Positions 11,781-23,437 of a stretch of 64,000 bases of DNA are shown here, in pieces. The translations under genes were made by a program, and so were the position numbers. Position 1 is the stretch's first letter, and each line of letters opens with the position of its first letter. Location of the stretch: the NCBI RefSeq assembly GCF_051020765.1, contig NC_134943.1, positions 6,076,001 through 6,140,000 of the forward strand. The letters are read 5' to 3'. The notes under the pieces are model-generated. The model worked only from the letters and a program-made list of their open reading frames with translations, did not search any database and was not told where the DNA came from. Source of the stretch: Lasioglossum baleicum (Eukaryota; Arthropoda; Insecta; Hymenoptera; Halictidae).

Positions 11781-14700
11781 AAGTTCTGATATAAAGATTA
11801 AGAAGCAGAATCAAATTCCGTGTCCATCTCTAAGTAAACTCTGTTTTTCTTTGATTATAAATGAGCTCCAGAGTTGAAGCGGATTGAAAGAAAACCGGAG
11901 TAAGGTGAGTGGATGGGAGAGGAATTGCTTAATCTTATCAGCCAGGTTATCGGACGTTGTTTTAACACCGACTCAATTTAATATCGCTGTTCGAAATGAT
12001 TTCTTCGAATAATCGGCTACCGATCGCAGTGGGGCGACTATGAATATCTTGGCAATATGATTGTTGATCCATGGAGATAAATATTTACTAGATTTTACTG
12101 GAACATTTGGCGGCATCTAATATTGCCAATATTAAATTAGTACGTCGTCGTAGAAAATTATTTTTGAACGTTCCACATCCACGCAGAGAAGCGTATAATA
12201 TTCTACTGAGTGACGTAGACAGCCAACTCACGTTCACCAGTCCGTTTCTTTTCGGTATGCAACCCGGAGAAATATGTTTCCCGCGGCGGCGTTGGATTAT
12301 GACGTTGGAGGCTTACGATCCCCGAGATGCGTCTCCCTTTTCGCGAATAGAAACGCGAACGGATCGGGAACCCGAGAGCACCAACGTTGCAACGGGATCA
12401 GCATCAAATCTGCATATTCCCAGGGAAAAATCGCGGGCAACTTGTTCCCTTAGACCCCGGCGACGAAGACGAAGATTAGATTGTTCGTCGTAAAACGATT
12501 CCCGGTCGAAAGTGATCGGGACATACATACACGCGCACACACAGAGACTCCGACAGCCAAGGGGAGAACGGGCGCCGATAGTAAAACAGTGAAATGAAAT
12601 TTCTCCGAGGCGATATCCTAAGAAAATTCTGTCAAGTATCGGGAACAAATTTCGACGAGTTCCACCCGTTCGTGAGGCTGGTTTGTCCTTCGAATGAGAC
12701 GTCTCTCGCAATTTGTGCTAAAGTTTCTCAAAAAGTTTCTCCAATCGTAAAATGATAATTTGTGGAGGGACGTGGAGATTCTTTATAAAACGTGGGACTT
12801 GATGTTCCCTGGAAAATGCTTGAGAACATTCGAGCAAAGCATAAAATTGTACAAATAAGAAACGAAGAAGAGATTGATGCAATTTTTGTGTTCAAAACTG
12901 TTCAAACACAGTATTCTCCATGATTCCGTAGGCAGCAAAGTAGTTTCGCGAGTTCTTGTAAAGATCGTTTGAATTTTTAAGCCTGCTCCTATCGGAACAA
13001 AGTGTGCCGCGAAATTTATAATGCTGTTCGGAGTAAGAATCCTCCTGCGGAGCAGCATTTTGGCGTCTCTAACGGCTCCCGAAATATCGAACGGTCCTCG
13101 GATAGCTCAGCCGCACTTTGTATCCGTTCTATACGCGATCACGTATATAGAACGGCTTCGCGGTTATTAACCTTACGCCCCCGCGTCGCTGGTCGTGGGT
13201 GGAGACGAGGGAAAACAGCGAAGAAGGATGGAGAAGAAAATGGAAACGGATTACGGTGCAACCGGTCGATCAATCAGGGGATGAATCGCACTTTAACGGT
13301 AATCGGAAACCACGGGTCGGAGCCACGAGACGCGACTTTCACGAGAATGCGAGGGAAAGGGAGGAAAGCTGTGGAGAGCGAGAGAAAACCTGTAGAGTGA
13401 AAGAGAGAGTGAGAGAGAGAAAACAGGGGTGCATTGATACTGAATCGAGACAAAAGAGAGGCGAAAGAACGGGTGGAAGGCAAAAACTGTGGAAAGAGAA
13501 ACGTAAATTGATCGGGAAAAGCTAATTCGATCGTTCCTCGGAAAGAGGCAAGAGCGAATAGGAAGGAAGAAGAAAGAAAAGCGCAACGCCCGCAGGTGAA
13601 GCTGATTTACGAGGCGAGGAAGTCTTTCCTCTGAATTGTACGTTGGAGAGTCGCCTTTTCTCTACTTGCAGTTCCTTCCGGTGCCTTCACAGATCCCACC
13701 AAAATTCTCCCTGCTCTGTTTACACTTCGCTCGACGGGTTTGCGGAATTTTCGTATGGAAATGCGCCAAGCAGTCGGAGTGACTGGGTAAGTGTGTTTTT
13801 ATTGCGTGCGAATAACTGAGGCCTAACTAGCTTTGGGCATAGTTTCTCTTTAGCAAGAACATACCCTTTGTCTAGAGTGCCCGAATGGACCAGCTAGACA
13901 ACCTGGATTCACACTAGAACTTACTGAAACTCGACGTTGGATTTATTTCGACGTAACTTGCATCCAACTGGGACCTGATGATTCGAAGACTATCAACGCT
14001 TGAATCTGGTCCCAGACGAACTTTCGTCTTCAGATCTAGACAAGACCAACCTTGAAACGAAATTCTCAGGGTTTCTGTGTCAAGATGGCATCGAGTGCAA
14101 ATAAAATTGTCAAATGTGCAAATGTTATTGCTGATGCGGCTCTATGAAAATGCACGAAATTGGATTGTAACGCCGGCGACGACGGCTGAGCTCTCGCAAT
14201 TCAGTAATAGAGGGTTGTGTCGTCGTCATCGTGAGGTTTCGTGGTCGCCTGAGCTCGTGGAAACTAGCCAGCGCGCGTTTACTCCATCTTTAATTACTCT
14301 AATTGGCCGAGTTTGATATTAGCGCGGGAGATAACGGGAGACGAACGGACTGGGGCCTCGAACGAATAGAATTGTCTGGGAAGACCCGAGTCTGTCGTGC
14401 GCTCCTGGTGTCCTCTTATGAATATTAACCGAGATCACTCTCGGGCCTAATTACCGCGAGAACTAATGGGAAAATGATCTGACAGGAACCCGACCCATAA
14501 TCACTCTCTGGTTGGTACGAACTTTCGTCAATCATGTTTTTCCCGCTATATTCATTCTCTGAAGTAATGTAGAAGCCATGTTTTCATTTCAGATCTGAAG
14601 ATCTGTATACTAGAAACATTACGGTCCATCAACAGGAAAATAAGAACTCTGTGGCTGATCTGGACGGTTCAAATCGATCAAGTGTCGAAACTTCTTGATC

Positions 14701-15567
14701 CTGGCTGAAAATAACGGAGTGGATCGGGTCGCAAAGGAAACGAACAGTTTCCGATTCTCCTCTCCTTCTCCTCTTCTTAATTTAAGTTCGACAGCTAGGC
14801 GACCACGCGAGAAGTTAATGGATGTTTGTCGCGATGGTCGGACGTCTCCGGAAAAATTGATTCACCGGTCGACGCGTGTGAACTTCTTCCTTTTCCGCGA
14901 AACTCTGCATCTCTCTCCCTCTCGCTCTGGTTCAACGAAACAACTTTTCCCGTCCAATTTCTTCAGAGGTGTGTAACTCCGGGTGCCGCGAGCTCTCCTG
15001 GCCAAGTTTCCGAAACAAACACCGGGACAAAAAAGAATTTCAAAAGTTCACCGTTCGAACGGCTCGTTCCCGCGGAACCGCTAAATAGTGGCCCTTTCAG
15101 CCGTTCAGTTCTCGGCCGTGCTCGATCGAAAGTTGCGAGGATCGTTGCCGGAAACTCGTCAAGTTTACCCGCTTTACCCGGTTCCGCCGCCGTTGCGGAT
15201 TAATTGCGTCAGCCCCCGATACCCGCGCGCAGGGAACTTCGCCAGGGGAGAGAAAAATGCCGGGCCTCGGCTCCCGGCAACTGTATTAGCGGCTTTTCTG
15301 TTATTAAAAAAGTTACAAAAAATTCCCCCGCCGCACCGATGAGCAATGGAATTTTTTTCACTGCCCGGCCTCGCAGGAGACCTCCTGCAATTCAACGTTC
15401 GACTCTTACCATCCAGAACGAATATCCGATCGAACCTAAATTAGACCCGAAACTTCTCTAAACCTTAACGCAAACCTTTAAACAAAACAAAATATTGATT
15501 TCAAGAAACACGTTTGTGTACCAAGCCTTGAAATCGGGCTGAACGGTGCAGCCATTGCCGACCACTG
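11781..15567. other. No gene recognised
   Basis: Includes a purine-rich stretch at 13190-13590 whose open frames are Arg/Glu-rich low complexity. No transposon termini were found. Confidence 0.5.
13399..13421. repeat. (GA)n microsatellite
   Basis: Short, interrupted GA tract within a purine-rich region. Confidence 0.8.
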
Positions 15568-15664
15568 CTCTAGCTCTTCGGGAAGTGGTTTAAAATTCGA
15601 TTATAAGATTTGAAGCATACAACAACAAAGACACAACAAGCTAATATAAGCGTGGTAAAAATAG
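15568..15664 (+). repeat. Dispersed repeat, copy 1 (beside the palindromic element)
   Basis: About 95 bp beginning CTCTAGCTC and ending TATAAGCGTGGTAAAA, also present at 22514-22604 with roughly nine in ten bases shared by eye. It ends about 10 bp before the CACTG terminus of the palindromic element. Function and family are unknown. Confidence 0.65.
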
Positions 15665-15674
15665 TTAAGAATAA

Positions 15675-17713
15675 CACTGTCCAACACCAAATTTGATTTC
15701 AATGTACTGTTGGGTCCTTCTTATAGAGTTTTTTGCGCTGATTCCGAATCTGGTTTTAATTTTTTCCCTATACGTCCAGTTTTTGAGAAAATGGAGTTTT
15801 AAAAAAAGACATATTTTTCAACTTTAAACAAATATTGCGATGTTATTATAAAAGATATTGAATTGTTGTTTACAGCAAAAGATTCTGTAGACTTTCCCGA
15901 ATACAGTGATATCCAATATTAATACATTATGATTGTTTAAACATGTTTAAACAATGATTAAAGACGGAGATGCACCACTTTTGCACCAATTTTTGCGGAT
16001 ATTTTCGAATTTATCTCAAAAAATAAGGGTCCAGCGAAAAATTGAACTATACCACGCGAAAGAGCAGACTTTTATCTTGAGAAACCCCCCTGTGAAGTTT
16101 GCATGGTCGACGTTTTTACCGAACCAGAAAGCAAAATATCTTTGCCCGACATGCGTTGACGCCAGTGGTGCTCTTCCACTAGCGCGGTCGTTCGTCGGGA
16201 TACGGCGCGTGGCTATGAGCGCGCAATTATGTCAGCTTACTTAAATGTAATATTTTATTAAATGTTATATTATTGTTATTTATTATTTATTAGTATATTT
16301 ATTCTGTATAAATTATTTTATGTATTTTTTAATGTTAGTCTCTCGTTTATAGTATATTTAATACAAAAAATACCTTTTGTAACAAAAAAATAATTTATTC
16401 ACACACTACACTATTACACTATTTACAATGCTAATATATATGTGTACACTATTCAGATATAATACACTATATCGATTTAATATGGAGCAAACTATTTTAA
16501 TTATGTATTTAAGTCAATAAAAATAGTCCCGTTTATATTGTGTTTGGACTTATTTTACTCGGAAGAATCTCGAGTGTTCATTGGCACTATAATTACAATA
16601 CATAGATAAGACGACAATTACTGAAAATAAAATTTTTCAGTCACCGCATTGCAGACTTTCCTTACATTGTATGTATTCCGTTGTCCGTAGACCGTCATTT
16701 ATTTCAAAATATCGTGTTGGTTCTTAAGAAAACTGATGCCAGAGTTCATTTTCGGCTTTGTGTTTGTTGAAATCAGTCGTGTCAAGCATTTCAAATCTGC
16801 ATTGCTACGTATAAAACTTCATAAAAAACATTTATAGTTATTTATAGTATTTTAGTTGTTGTGTATATGATATATGTATTTTAGTAGTGTATTATATCTG
16901 AGTAGTGTACACATATATATTAGCATTGTAAATAGTGTAATAGTGTAGTGTGTGAATAAATTATTTTTTTGTTACAAAAGGTATTTTTTGTATTAAATAT
17001 ACTATAAACGGGAGACTAACATTAAAAAATACATAAAATAATTTATACAGAATAAATATACTAATAAATAATAAATAACAATAGTATAACACATTTAATA
17101 AAATATTACATTTAAGTAAGCTGACATAATTGCGCGCTTATAGCCACGCGCCGTTTCACCGCAGCGCGCCGCGCCGTATCCCGACGAACGACCGCGCTAG
17201 TGAAAGAGCACCACTGGCGTCAACGCATGTCGGGCGAAGATATTTTGCTTTCTGGTTCGGTAAAAACGTCGACCATGCAAACTTCACAGGGGGGTTTCTC
17301 AAGATAAAAGTCTGCTAATTCGCGTGGTATAGTTCAATTTTTCGCTGGACCCTTATTTTTTGAGATAAATTCGAAAATATCCGCAAAATTGGTGCAAAAG
17401 TGGTGCATCTCCGTCTTTAAACATTGTTTAAACATGTTTAAACAATCATAATGTATTAATATTGGATATCACTGTATTCAGGAAAGTCTACAGAATCGTT
17501 TGCTGTTAACAACAATTCAATATCTTTTATAATAACATCACAATATTTGTTTAAAGTTGAAAAATATGTTTTTTTTTCAAAGCCATGATTTTCAAAAACT
17601 GGACGTATAGGAAAAAAATTAAAACCAGATTCGGAATCAGCGCAAAAAACTCTATAAGAAGGACCCAACAGTATATTGAAATCACAAAAAAAGTTGAAAT
17701 TTGTTGGACAGTG
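15675..17713. mobile_element. Palindromic DNA transposon with CACTG termini
   Basis: The 2039-bp element starts CACTGTCCAACA (15675) and ends with its complement (17713). TAA stands directly outside each end (15672-15674 and 17714-17716), a 3-bp target duplication. Each arm is about 800 bp (15675 to about 16470, and about 16883 to 17713), so nearly the whole element is one inverted repeat around a 412-bp AT-rich centre. CACTG ends and a 3-bp duplication are the hallmarks of the CACTA/EnSpm (CMC) superfamily; that assignment is inference because no transposase domain was recognised. Arms differ by point changes and by about 22 bp of extra GCGCGCTGCGG-type sequence in the right arm near 17160. 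Confidence 0.8.
17456..17668 (-). pseudogene. Unrecognised coding-like frame in the palindrome's right arm
   Basis: An open frame runs inward from the right end: GPSYRVFCADSESGFNFFPI, then a break-free stretch to a stop after DFPEYSDIQY. The left arm carries the same sequence in mirror position (about 15711-15921, plus strand), but with an in-frame stop near 15800. Codon-level similarity between the arms is expected from the duplication alone, so it does not prove coding. There is no upstream ATG in this stretch; it could be an exon of the parent element. I do not recognise the family. Confidence 0.35.
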
Positions 17714-17716
17714 TAA

Positions 17717-20700
17717 TTAGATGGGCTCTCTACTGACTAATTAAAAAAAACATTTGCACCAAAGGACGATAAGACGCTCCCAAAGGGTTATAAATCAGGG
17801 AATAATCTTTTCTCCTCTAATCTTTTCCGAGGCGCGTATTTAGTCAGCTATCGCTGCTCGACTACCATAATTGAATTAAAGGAGTGGTCAAACTGCCTAA
17901 GCGATAATCCGTCAGGCCCAGTGCAGTTGATTTACCATTCACGTCGCCGGATCAGGAAAGCGCGATTAGTTTCGCCTTGCCTCGTTATCGCGGCATTCTT
18001 CCACCAATAGAATCCGTGGATTATCGGGGATCGGGCGAATGAAAAGTGGTCACGAGGGTCACGCGCACGCGATTGATATTTATAAGGGTACGTTTATGTT
18101 GGAGCTATGATAGAACCTATATAGTAACTGTAAAAAGTGTTTCAACATTGAATTTCCGATCTTTGAAAAATTGTCACCATTCAAACCGCTATAATTTCGT
18201 CATAGATAAACGTACGACAATAAATCTTCGCCGATTTCAAATCTTGAAGCCTCTACTTTCATCATCTATCATTTATTTTCTTCTGCGATGCCCTGGAATG
18301 ATGCAGCAGGTCGGATACTGAAGACATGTTTTGCATCAGAAAATTCTTAAAAATTGAAACGTCTCTAAAATAAGTTCCAATAAACTCACCCTAACACGAC
18401 GCCACAGTTCGCCAATCCACTATTCTGAAATCTTCTTTTTTCGCACAACAATGAATTCGATTCGCATACGCAAGCGTGAGTGCGTGCACGAGTGCGCGAC
18501 CACCCACGTTTATAATTATTGCCCTTCTGGGCGTACTGTTATCGCGAGAGGACGAATGCAAATGCAACGGGACGAAGAGAGGACGAGGAAGTCAGTGGAA
18601 GAGAGTACGTAGCTCCGAGGTTGAACCATGGAAAATTTTCATACATCTGCATAGGATAAATATTAAAGAAAACGGGGGCGGGAAAAAACCGTTCCGGCGA
18701 TACCGGCCGCCACCTGCCGCTGCTTTGTATTCCGGAAGTTCCCCGATCCGTGCGACCGGCGGCCATCGTCGTCCTGCCTTCCCTCGGGGAACGTTTCCAG
18801 AATCTGGGCCAGATTGATTCCCCGGATAAATTTTCTCATCCTCTTTTTGAACATCAAATATTTAGGACAGAAAATAATTAATTTAATTTCTGTACATGAT
18901 GATCTTCAGCAACACCTACAAATTTATAGCAATATCATTCATTTCATGTTCACGAATACAGCTATTTTTAATTCCTTGGTCCAACTCCTATAAAATAAGA
19001 TTGTTCCCCGCGAATAAAAGTAAATGAATTCTGGAAGGTTTTCGGAGGAGCAAGATTAAGGCAATAATTTCAGCCATCTTTTAGTTCCTTTATCCAGGAT
19101 CAAGCCTGGTTCCCAGTCCTACGTAGGAAACGGCGGAGGCTTTATAGAATCACTCGATACACGAGGCCATTTGTTCATGTTTCACAGCGTTCCGCACACC
19201 GGTTGGTGATCGGGCTGGATTCCATCGTAACGTGGAAAAAATTGCGGCCATAATGACGACGGAAATTAGAGAGCCGTCGCACCGTGTACACGAAGCAGCG
19301 CCGGTAAAAGTTCTCACACCCCATTAAGTATTTGTGCCGCCAGTCGAGCGTAACCGCGAGACTATGGCAATTTTCCCGGGTTAAATAGAGAAAAATGTAC
19401 CGCAAAGTTTTGAGTCTAGCTTTTGCTATCAGCCTCCTGTTCTCCTTACATTTTCCTCGAGCTTACGAAACCCGGAAGAGACTGTCGAAATGTTCATCAT
19501 CGCGAGATCGGATAAAATGATCGATTTACCAGCGAATTTTCTGCTGGAGCGATCAGGCTCGTTGTTATTGTATTGTCTTTCTAAAGCTCTGTAACGACAG
19601 CGATTAAGCGAGCCAGATGAGTCAACGAACCGAATGCTCTTTACGGGACCGGTCATAAATAATCATGACATTACTGGTCACAAGACTGACGGCCGATTAA
19701 AATAACGTGATTAATACGCGGACGGACTTGTACGCGATCGACCCGTGACACTGAACCGATCTGGACGAGCTTCTTCATCGTCCGAGAACTGACCACGCCG
19801 GAGAGAAAGTTGATGAAGAAAGAGAGAGAGAGAGAGAGGGTGAGCTGTGGGAATTGTAATTGACATACGTACAGGCCGCGATCCCATTTATCCGCGATAT
19901 AAAACATTGATAGGGCGTGGGCTGATTAAAAAGAGGATATAATCGTTACTTCTTCATGAACTGTTTAGTGAATTACTATTATGATCTTGAAACGGAGGAA
20001 GGACGCTTTTTAGAATATTTTCAGTATCCAGACGCGGAAAAATTAGTACCTCTTTCATGAAGAAAAGCAGTTGCTCTCTCACGGAGGAAATTATCAGTCG
20101 TCCCACAATACACAATTCCCAATACCCGCATTTTCCTGAATGGAAGTTGCGTCGAGACGCTGGCCTATTCTCGAGCATTAATAAACAAAAGTCGAACAGA
20201 GTGATCGGAAGGGGACATCGAGCAAAGAAATTTCTACCGGATGAATCGTTCCGCGTCGTTGTAGCTGCAAAGGACAGAACGAGCCGGGAGAAGGTAAGAA
20301 AAGAGAGATCGACTCTGGGAAGGAGAGACCGCATTCATCGGTAGAAAGACAAGCAACACGAGGGGGGCAGATATCCGAGAATTTTTCCGGTCACGATTTA
20401 AAAGTTCGCGTTCGAGTGTTCCGTTATTCATGGCGGAATTATTGCCTGCATTACCATTTAACATGGTTAGGGATTCCGGGAGCAGAATCGTTTCCAAGTG
20501 GCCGGCGCGCACCGAATCGATTCGTTCGGGCAACCTCTTTTCTCCGGTGTCCCTGCAACAACTACAACCTTATCGGCAGACCGCGATCTCGCTCCACGTT
20601 TCTTGCCACGTTTCCCTTTACCTTTTTCCTTCGCTTTTTTCCCCCCTCGTTCCCTCTTCCTCTCTTCCTTTTCCTTTCTCCGACGTTCTCCTCTCCGGTA

Positions 20701-21836
20701 GCTTTTAAACGTTCCTCGAGCACCACATTCGATAAAGAACACACAGACACAGATGCACAATTGTACGCACACACGGACGTGCAGACGTGTAACCGAACCG
20801 GCGTATTTCTCGCCGCGGTATTTTTCGTCTTATCGTGCCGGTAGGCTTCATTTATTACGCGGACAAGAATCGGCCAGCCGGTTTTTATCGTCCCCGGGCC
20901 GACACGTCCTCTGTTACTGGCAGCTTTAAGATGCTTAATTTCTTTTTACGCCGCGAGACCATTGTCGAACGCCCGGATAAGTCGCTTCTTTCCACGAACG
21001 GATCGTTAGACCGCGATCGATGGCCCACGGATCGGTTAAATTGTCCCGGGGAACACGCCGCAGAACGATCTGTAATGACCCTTTTTTCGAATCCGAGATA
21101 AGATCAGGATTGATTATTTTCACACAGAATAACGAAATTTCAGCTAGGGGAACGTTACTAGTAGACTATGGATTTTATGCATTTATAACAAAAACAGGTT
21201 GGTGTAATTTAGGTTTGCGCAGGTGAGTCAAGAAATAGTAGTTGGTCCAGAAGGCGTAAATCCGGAAGATTGCGAATATTATACGAAATAGTTTGACCAT
21301 CAAGCGTTTAGTTTCATTGCAATTGCTAGTTAGGATACTGAGGTCCTTCGAGAAGTTTATGGAACCCTAGAAGGACCATCGTGGGAGAGATCTGGAGTAA
21401 TATAGTTTTTAGGGTAATATGCGGAGAGTTATGACCCTCAGACGGAACCTGAAGGATTATCCGAGATCTTAGTATGATTCTTGATGGACTAACGCGAGAA
21501 CCGAGGACAGCTCTGGATAGAGCACATATAACCACAGGAATGTTTGTTAGAAGCTAGGTTGAGATCCTAGAATGATGTAATATTATGATTTAGTAATTGA
21601 CAATGGAGGCTATATGGAGATCCCTACAGACTACCTGGAACAATCCTTGGAAGTTTGTCGAAGATTTTAGGATAATTTCTAGAACTTTATATTATACTTG
21701 ATCCTTAAAATTATCCTTGGATAATGTTAGCCTATGTTCAAGGATCACAAATCCTGAGGGATTACCAGTAGGACTTAAAATGCAAGAGTTCAAGTTCATA
21801 TTATAAGTAATATGTATGAAGGAACCACCTTGTTAA
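17717..21836. other. No gene recognised
   Basis: Pyrimidine-rich DNA at 20600-20700 and a weakly repetitive segment at 21330-21790 rich in GATCCT-like words. No domain-bearing frame. Confidence 0.5.
19821..19839. repeat. (GA)n microsatellite
   Basis: About nine uninterrupted GA units. Confidence 0.85.
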
Positions 21837-22087
21837 AAAAAATATATAAAAAAAACTTTTTAAAAACCACGCGTATATTAAAATGCACTGAAAAGGAGAA
21901 AATAATTGTTTTAGACATTAGTGACTATAAATAAAAGCGTGGAGTGCTAAACTATATTGAAGTAATCTTCGTGGGCGCTTCGCGCTTTTAGTTATAGTCA
22001 CTAATGTCTAAAAAAATTATTTTTTCCTTTTTAGTGCACTTTAATATAAGCGTGGTTTTTAAAAAGTTTTTTATATGTTTTTTATTT
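21837..22087. mobile_element. Hairpin MITE
   Basis: Two arms of about 105 bp (21837-21940 and 21983-22087) are inverted copies with a loop of about 42 bp. Shared blocks include CTTTTTAAAAACCACGC and TTAGACATTAGTGACTATAA. No coding sequence. Target duplications are not clear because both flanks are T/A-rich. Confidence 0.75.
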
Positions 22088-22513
22088 TCTACTTTTTAGT
22101 CTTTTTTAAATAGAACGCAAGATAGTAATATTGGAATGAAATAGTAAGATATAGAAACACAAGATAAGGAAATGCGCGAAGTAGAATAAGGGGATGACTC
22201 CCAGAGACGTCTCTTGATGTAGTCCGAAATGGAACTGAATGAACGGAACATCACAACCACACTGAGCTCCTTCGGTGCAAAGTAAGCCAATGGAGTGGGG
22301 GTGAGCCGGAGTGGGAACACGTAGTGGAGTAGGAAGCGCTGGCGCGCTGAGTGGGGATCGCTGAACGCGATGATGTACTTCCGAGTGTCGCGCGGCGAGG
22401 TGTGACGCTTAATAATATAAAATTTTTTTTCTTCTAGACGCACAGTTTTTTTTAAATTTGTTATTTAATATTGTATTGTCATCCAGTTCTGAGCTATGTC
22501 TAAAGTTTCAAGT

Positions 22514-22604
22514 CTCTAGCTCATCGGGAGGTGGTTTAAAATTCGATTACAAAATTGACGCATACAACAACAACTCGGCAAGCTGATATAAGCATGGTAA
22601 AAAA
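22514..22604 (+). repeat. Dispersed repeat, copy 2
   Basis: Second copy of the repeat at 15568-15664, including GTGGTTTAAAATTCGATTA and GCATACAACAACAA. The same terminal phrase (AATATAAGCGTGGT) also ends both arms of the hairpin at 21837-22087, so these sequences may come from one transposon family. Confidence 0.65.
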
Positions 22605-23243
22605 GGACCATTTCATATTAACAAATGTACCTTAAAAAGATAGTAGCCCCGCAGAACGTCCTTCAAGGGCATCATCCAAGGACTCCTTTATAATCCTGCG
22701 AAGAATTCACAGGATCCTCATGACCCATCCACTTTGGATTCTCATCGAAGAATGACACTCTCCGTCCGCCCGTATTTATACAGTTCGTTCCGGTTTTTAA
22801 TTAGCCATCGCACATGATTAAATATTGATTCGGCATTATCCTGCGCGCGCGAATTAATTATTTGCGAAACTGTTGTTTTTCCGATGAATTACGAATCATA
22901 ACGATTATGTCTACAGTAGCCTCAGTTAACCGATTGTTCAATCCTGAATACGACACGGTTTATTACCAATTATTACACGGTGGGGCTGAAATATACAATT
23001 ATTTGTCTCGATCCATTGTTTCTGTGTCGTCCGCTCGATTCGTTCTGCTGTGCCGCCGGAACGCGAATGTCGAATAAACGTACCACTCATTTGCACGATC
23101 TCTAAACAGTCCGCAATCATCATCATCATCATAATCATCATCATCAAAACCCACATTTCACTCCGATCCTTAATGAGACAACTAATTTTCAATTTTCCTG
23201 TTGAAATCAAATGGAAAATCCAAAGTAACAAAAATTCAATTCC
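22605..23243. other. No gene recognised
   Basis: Apart from the ATC microsatellite nothing was identified. Confidence 0.5.
23115..23146. repeat. (ATC)n microsatellite
   Basis: About ten ATC units with one interruption (ATAATC). Confidence 0.85.
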
Positions 23244-23437
23244 TTGTTTAGAAAGGGGGTCACCAGTTCAGGCATACGAAAAACTCAATAAAGTATTAGC
23301 GGTAGTTTTTTTCAAATATCTCGAAAACTAAAATCGCGCGGCGGTAACATGTATAGGAAAAAGTTGTTCACAGAATGATGACCTTGACAACATATTTCAA
23401 GATGATGAAAATCTGACAGGACCCTCTTTCTAAACAA
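23244..23437. mobile_element. Small MITE
   Basis: Inverted termini TTGTTTAGAAAGGGGGT (23244-23260) and ACCCTCTTTCTAAACAA (23421-23437) differ at one position. The element is 194 bp with no coding content. Family unknown. Confidence 0.55.
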
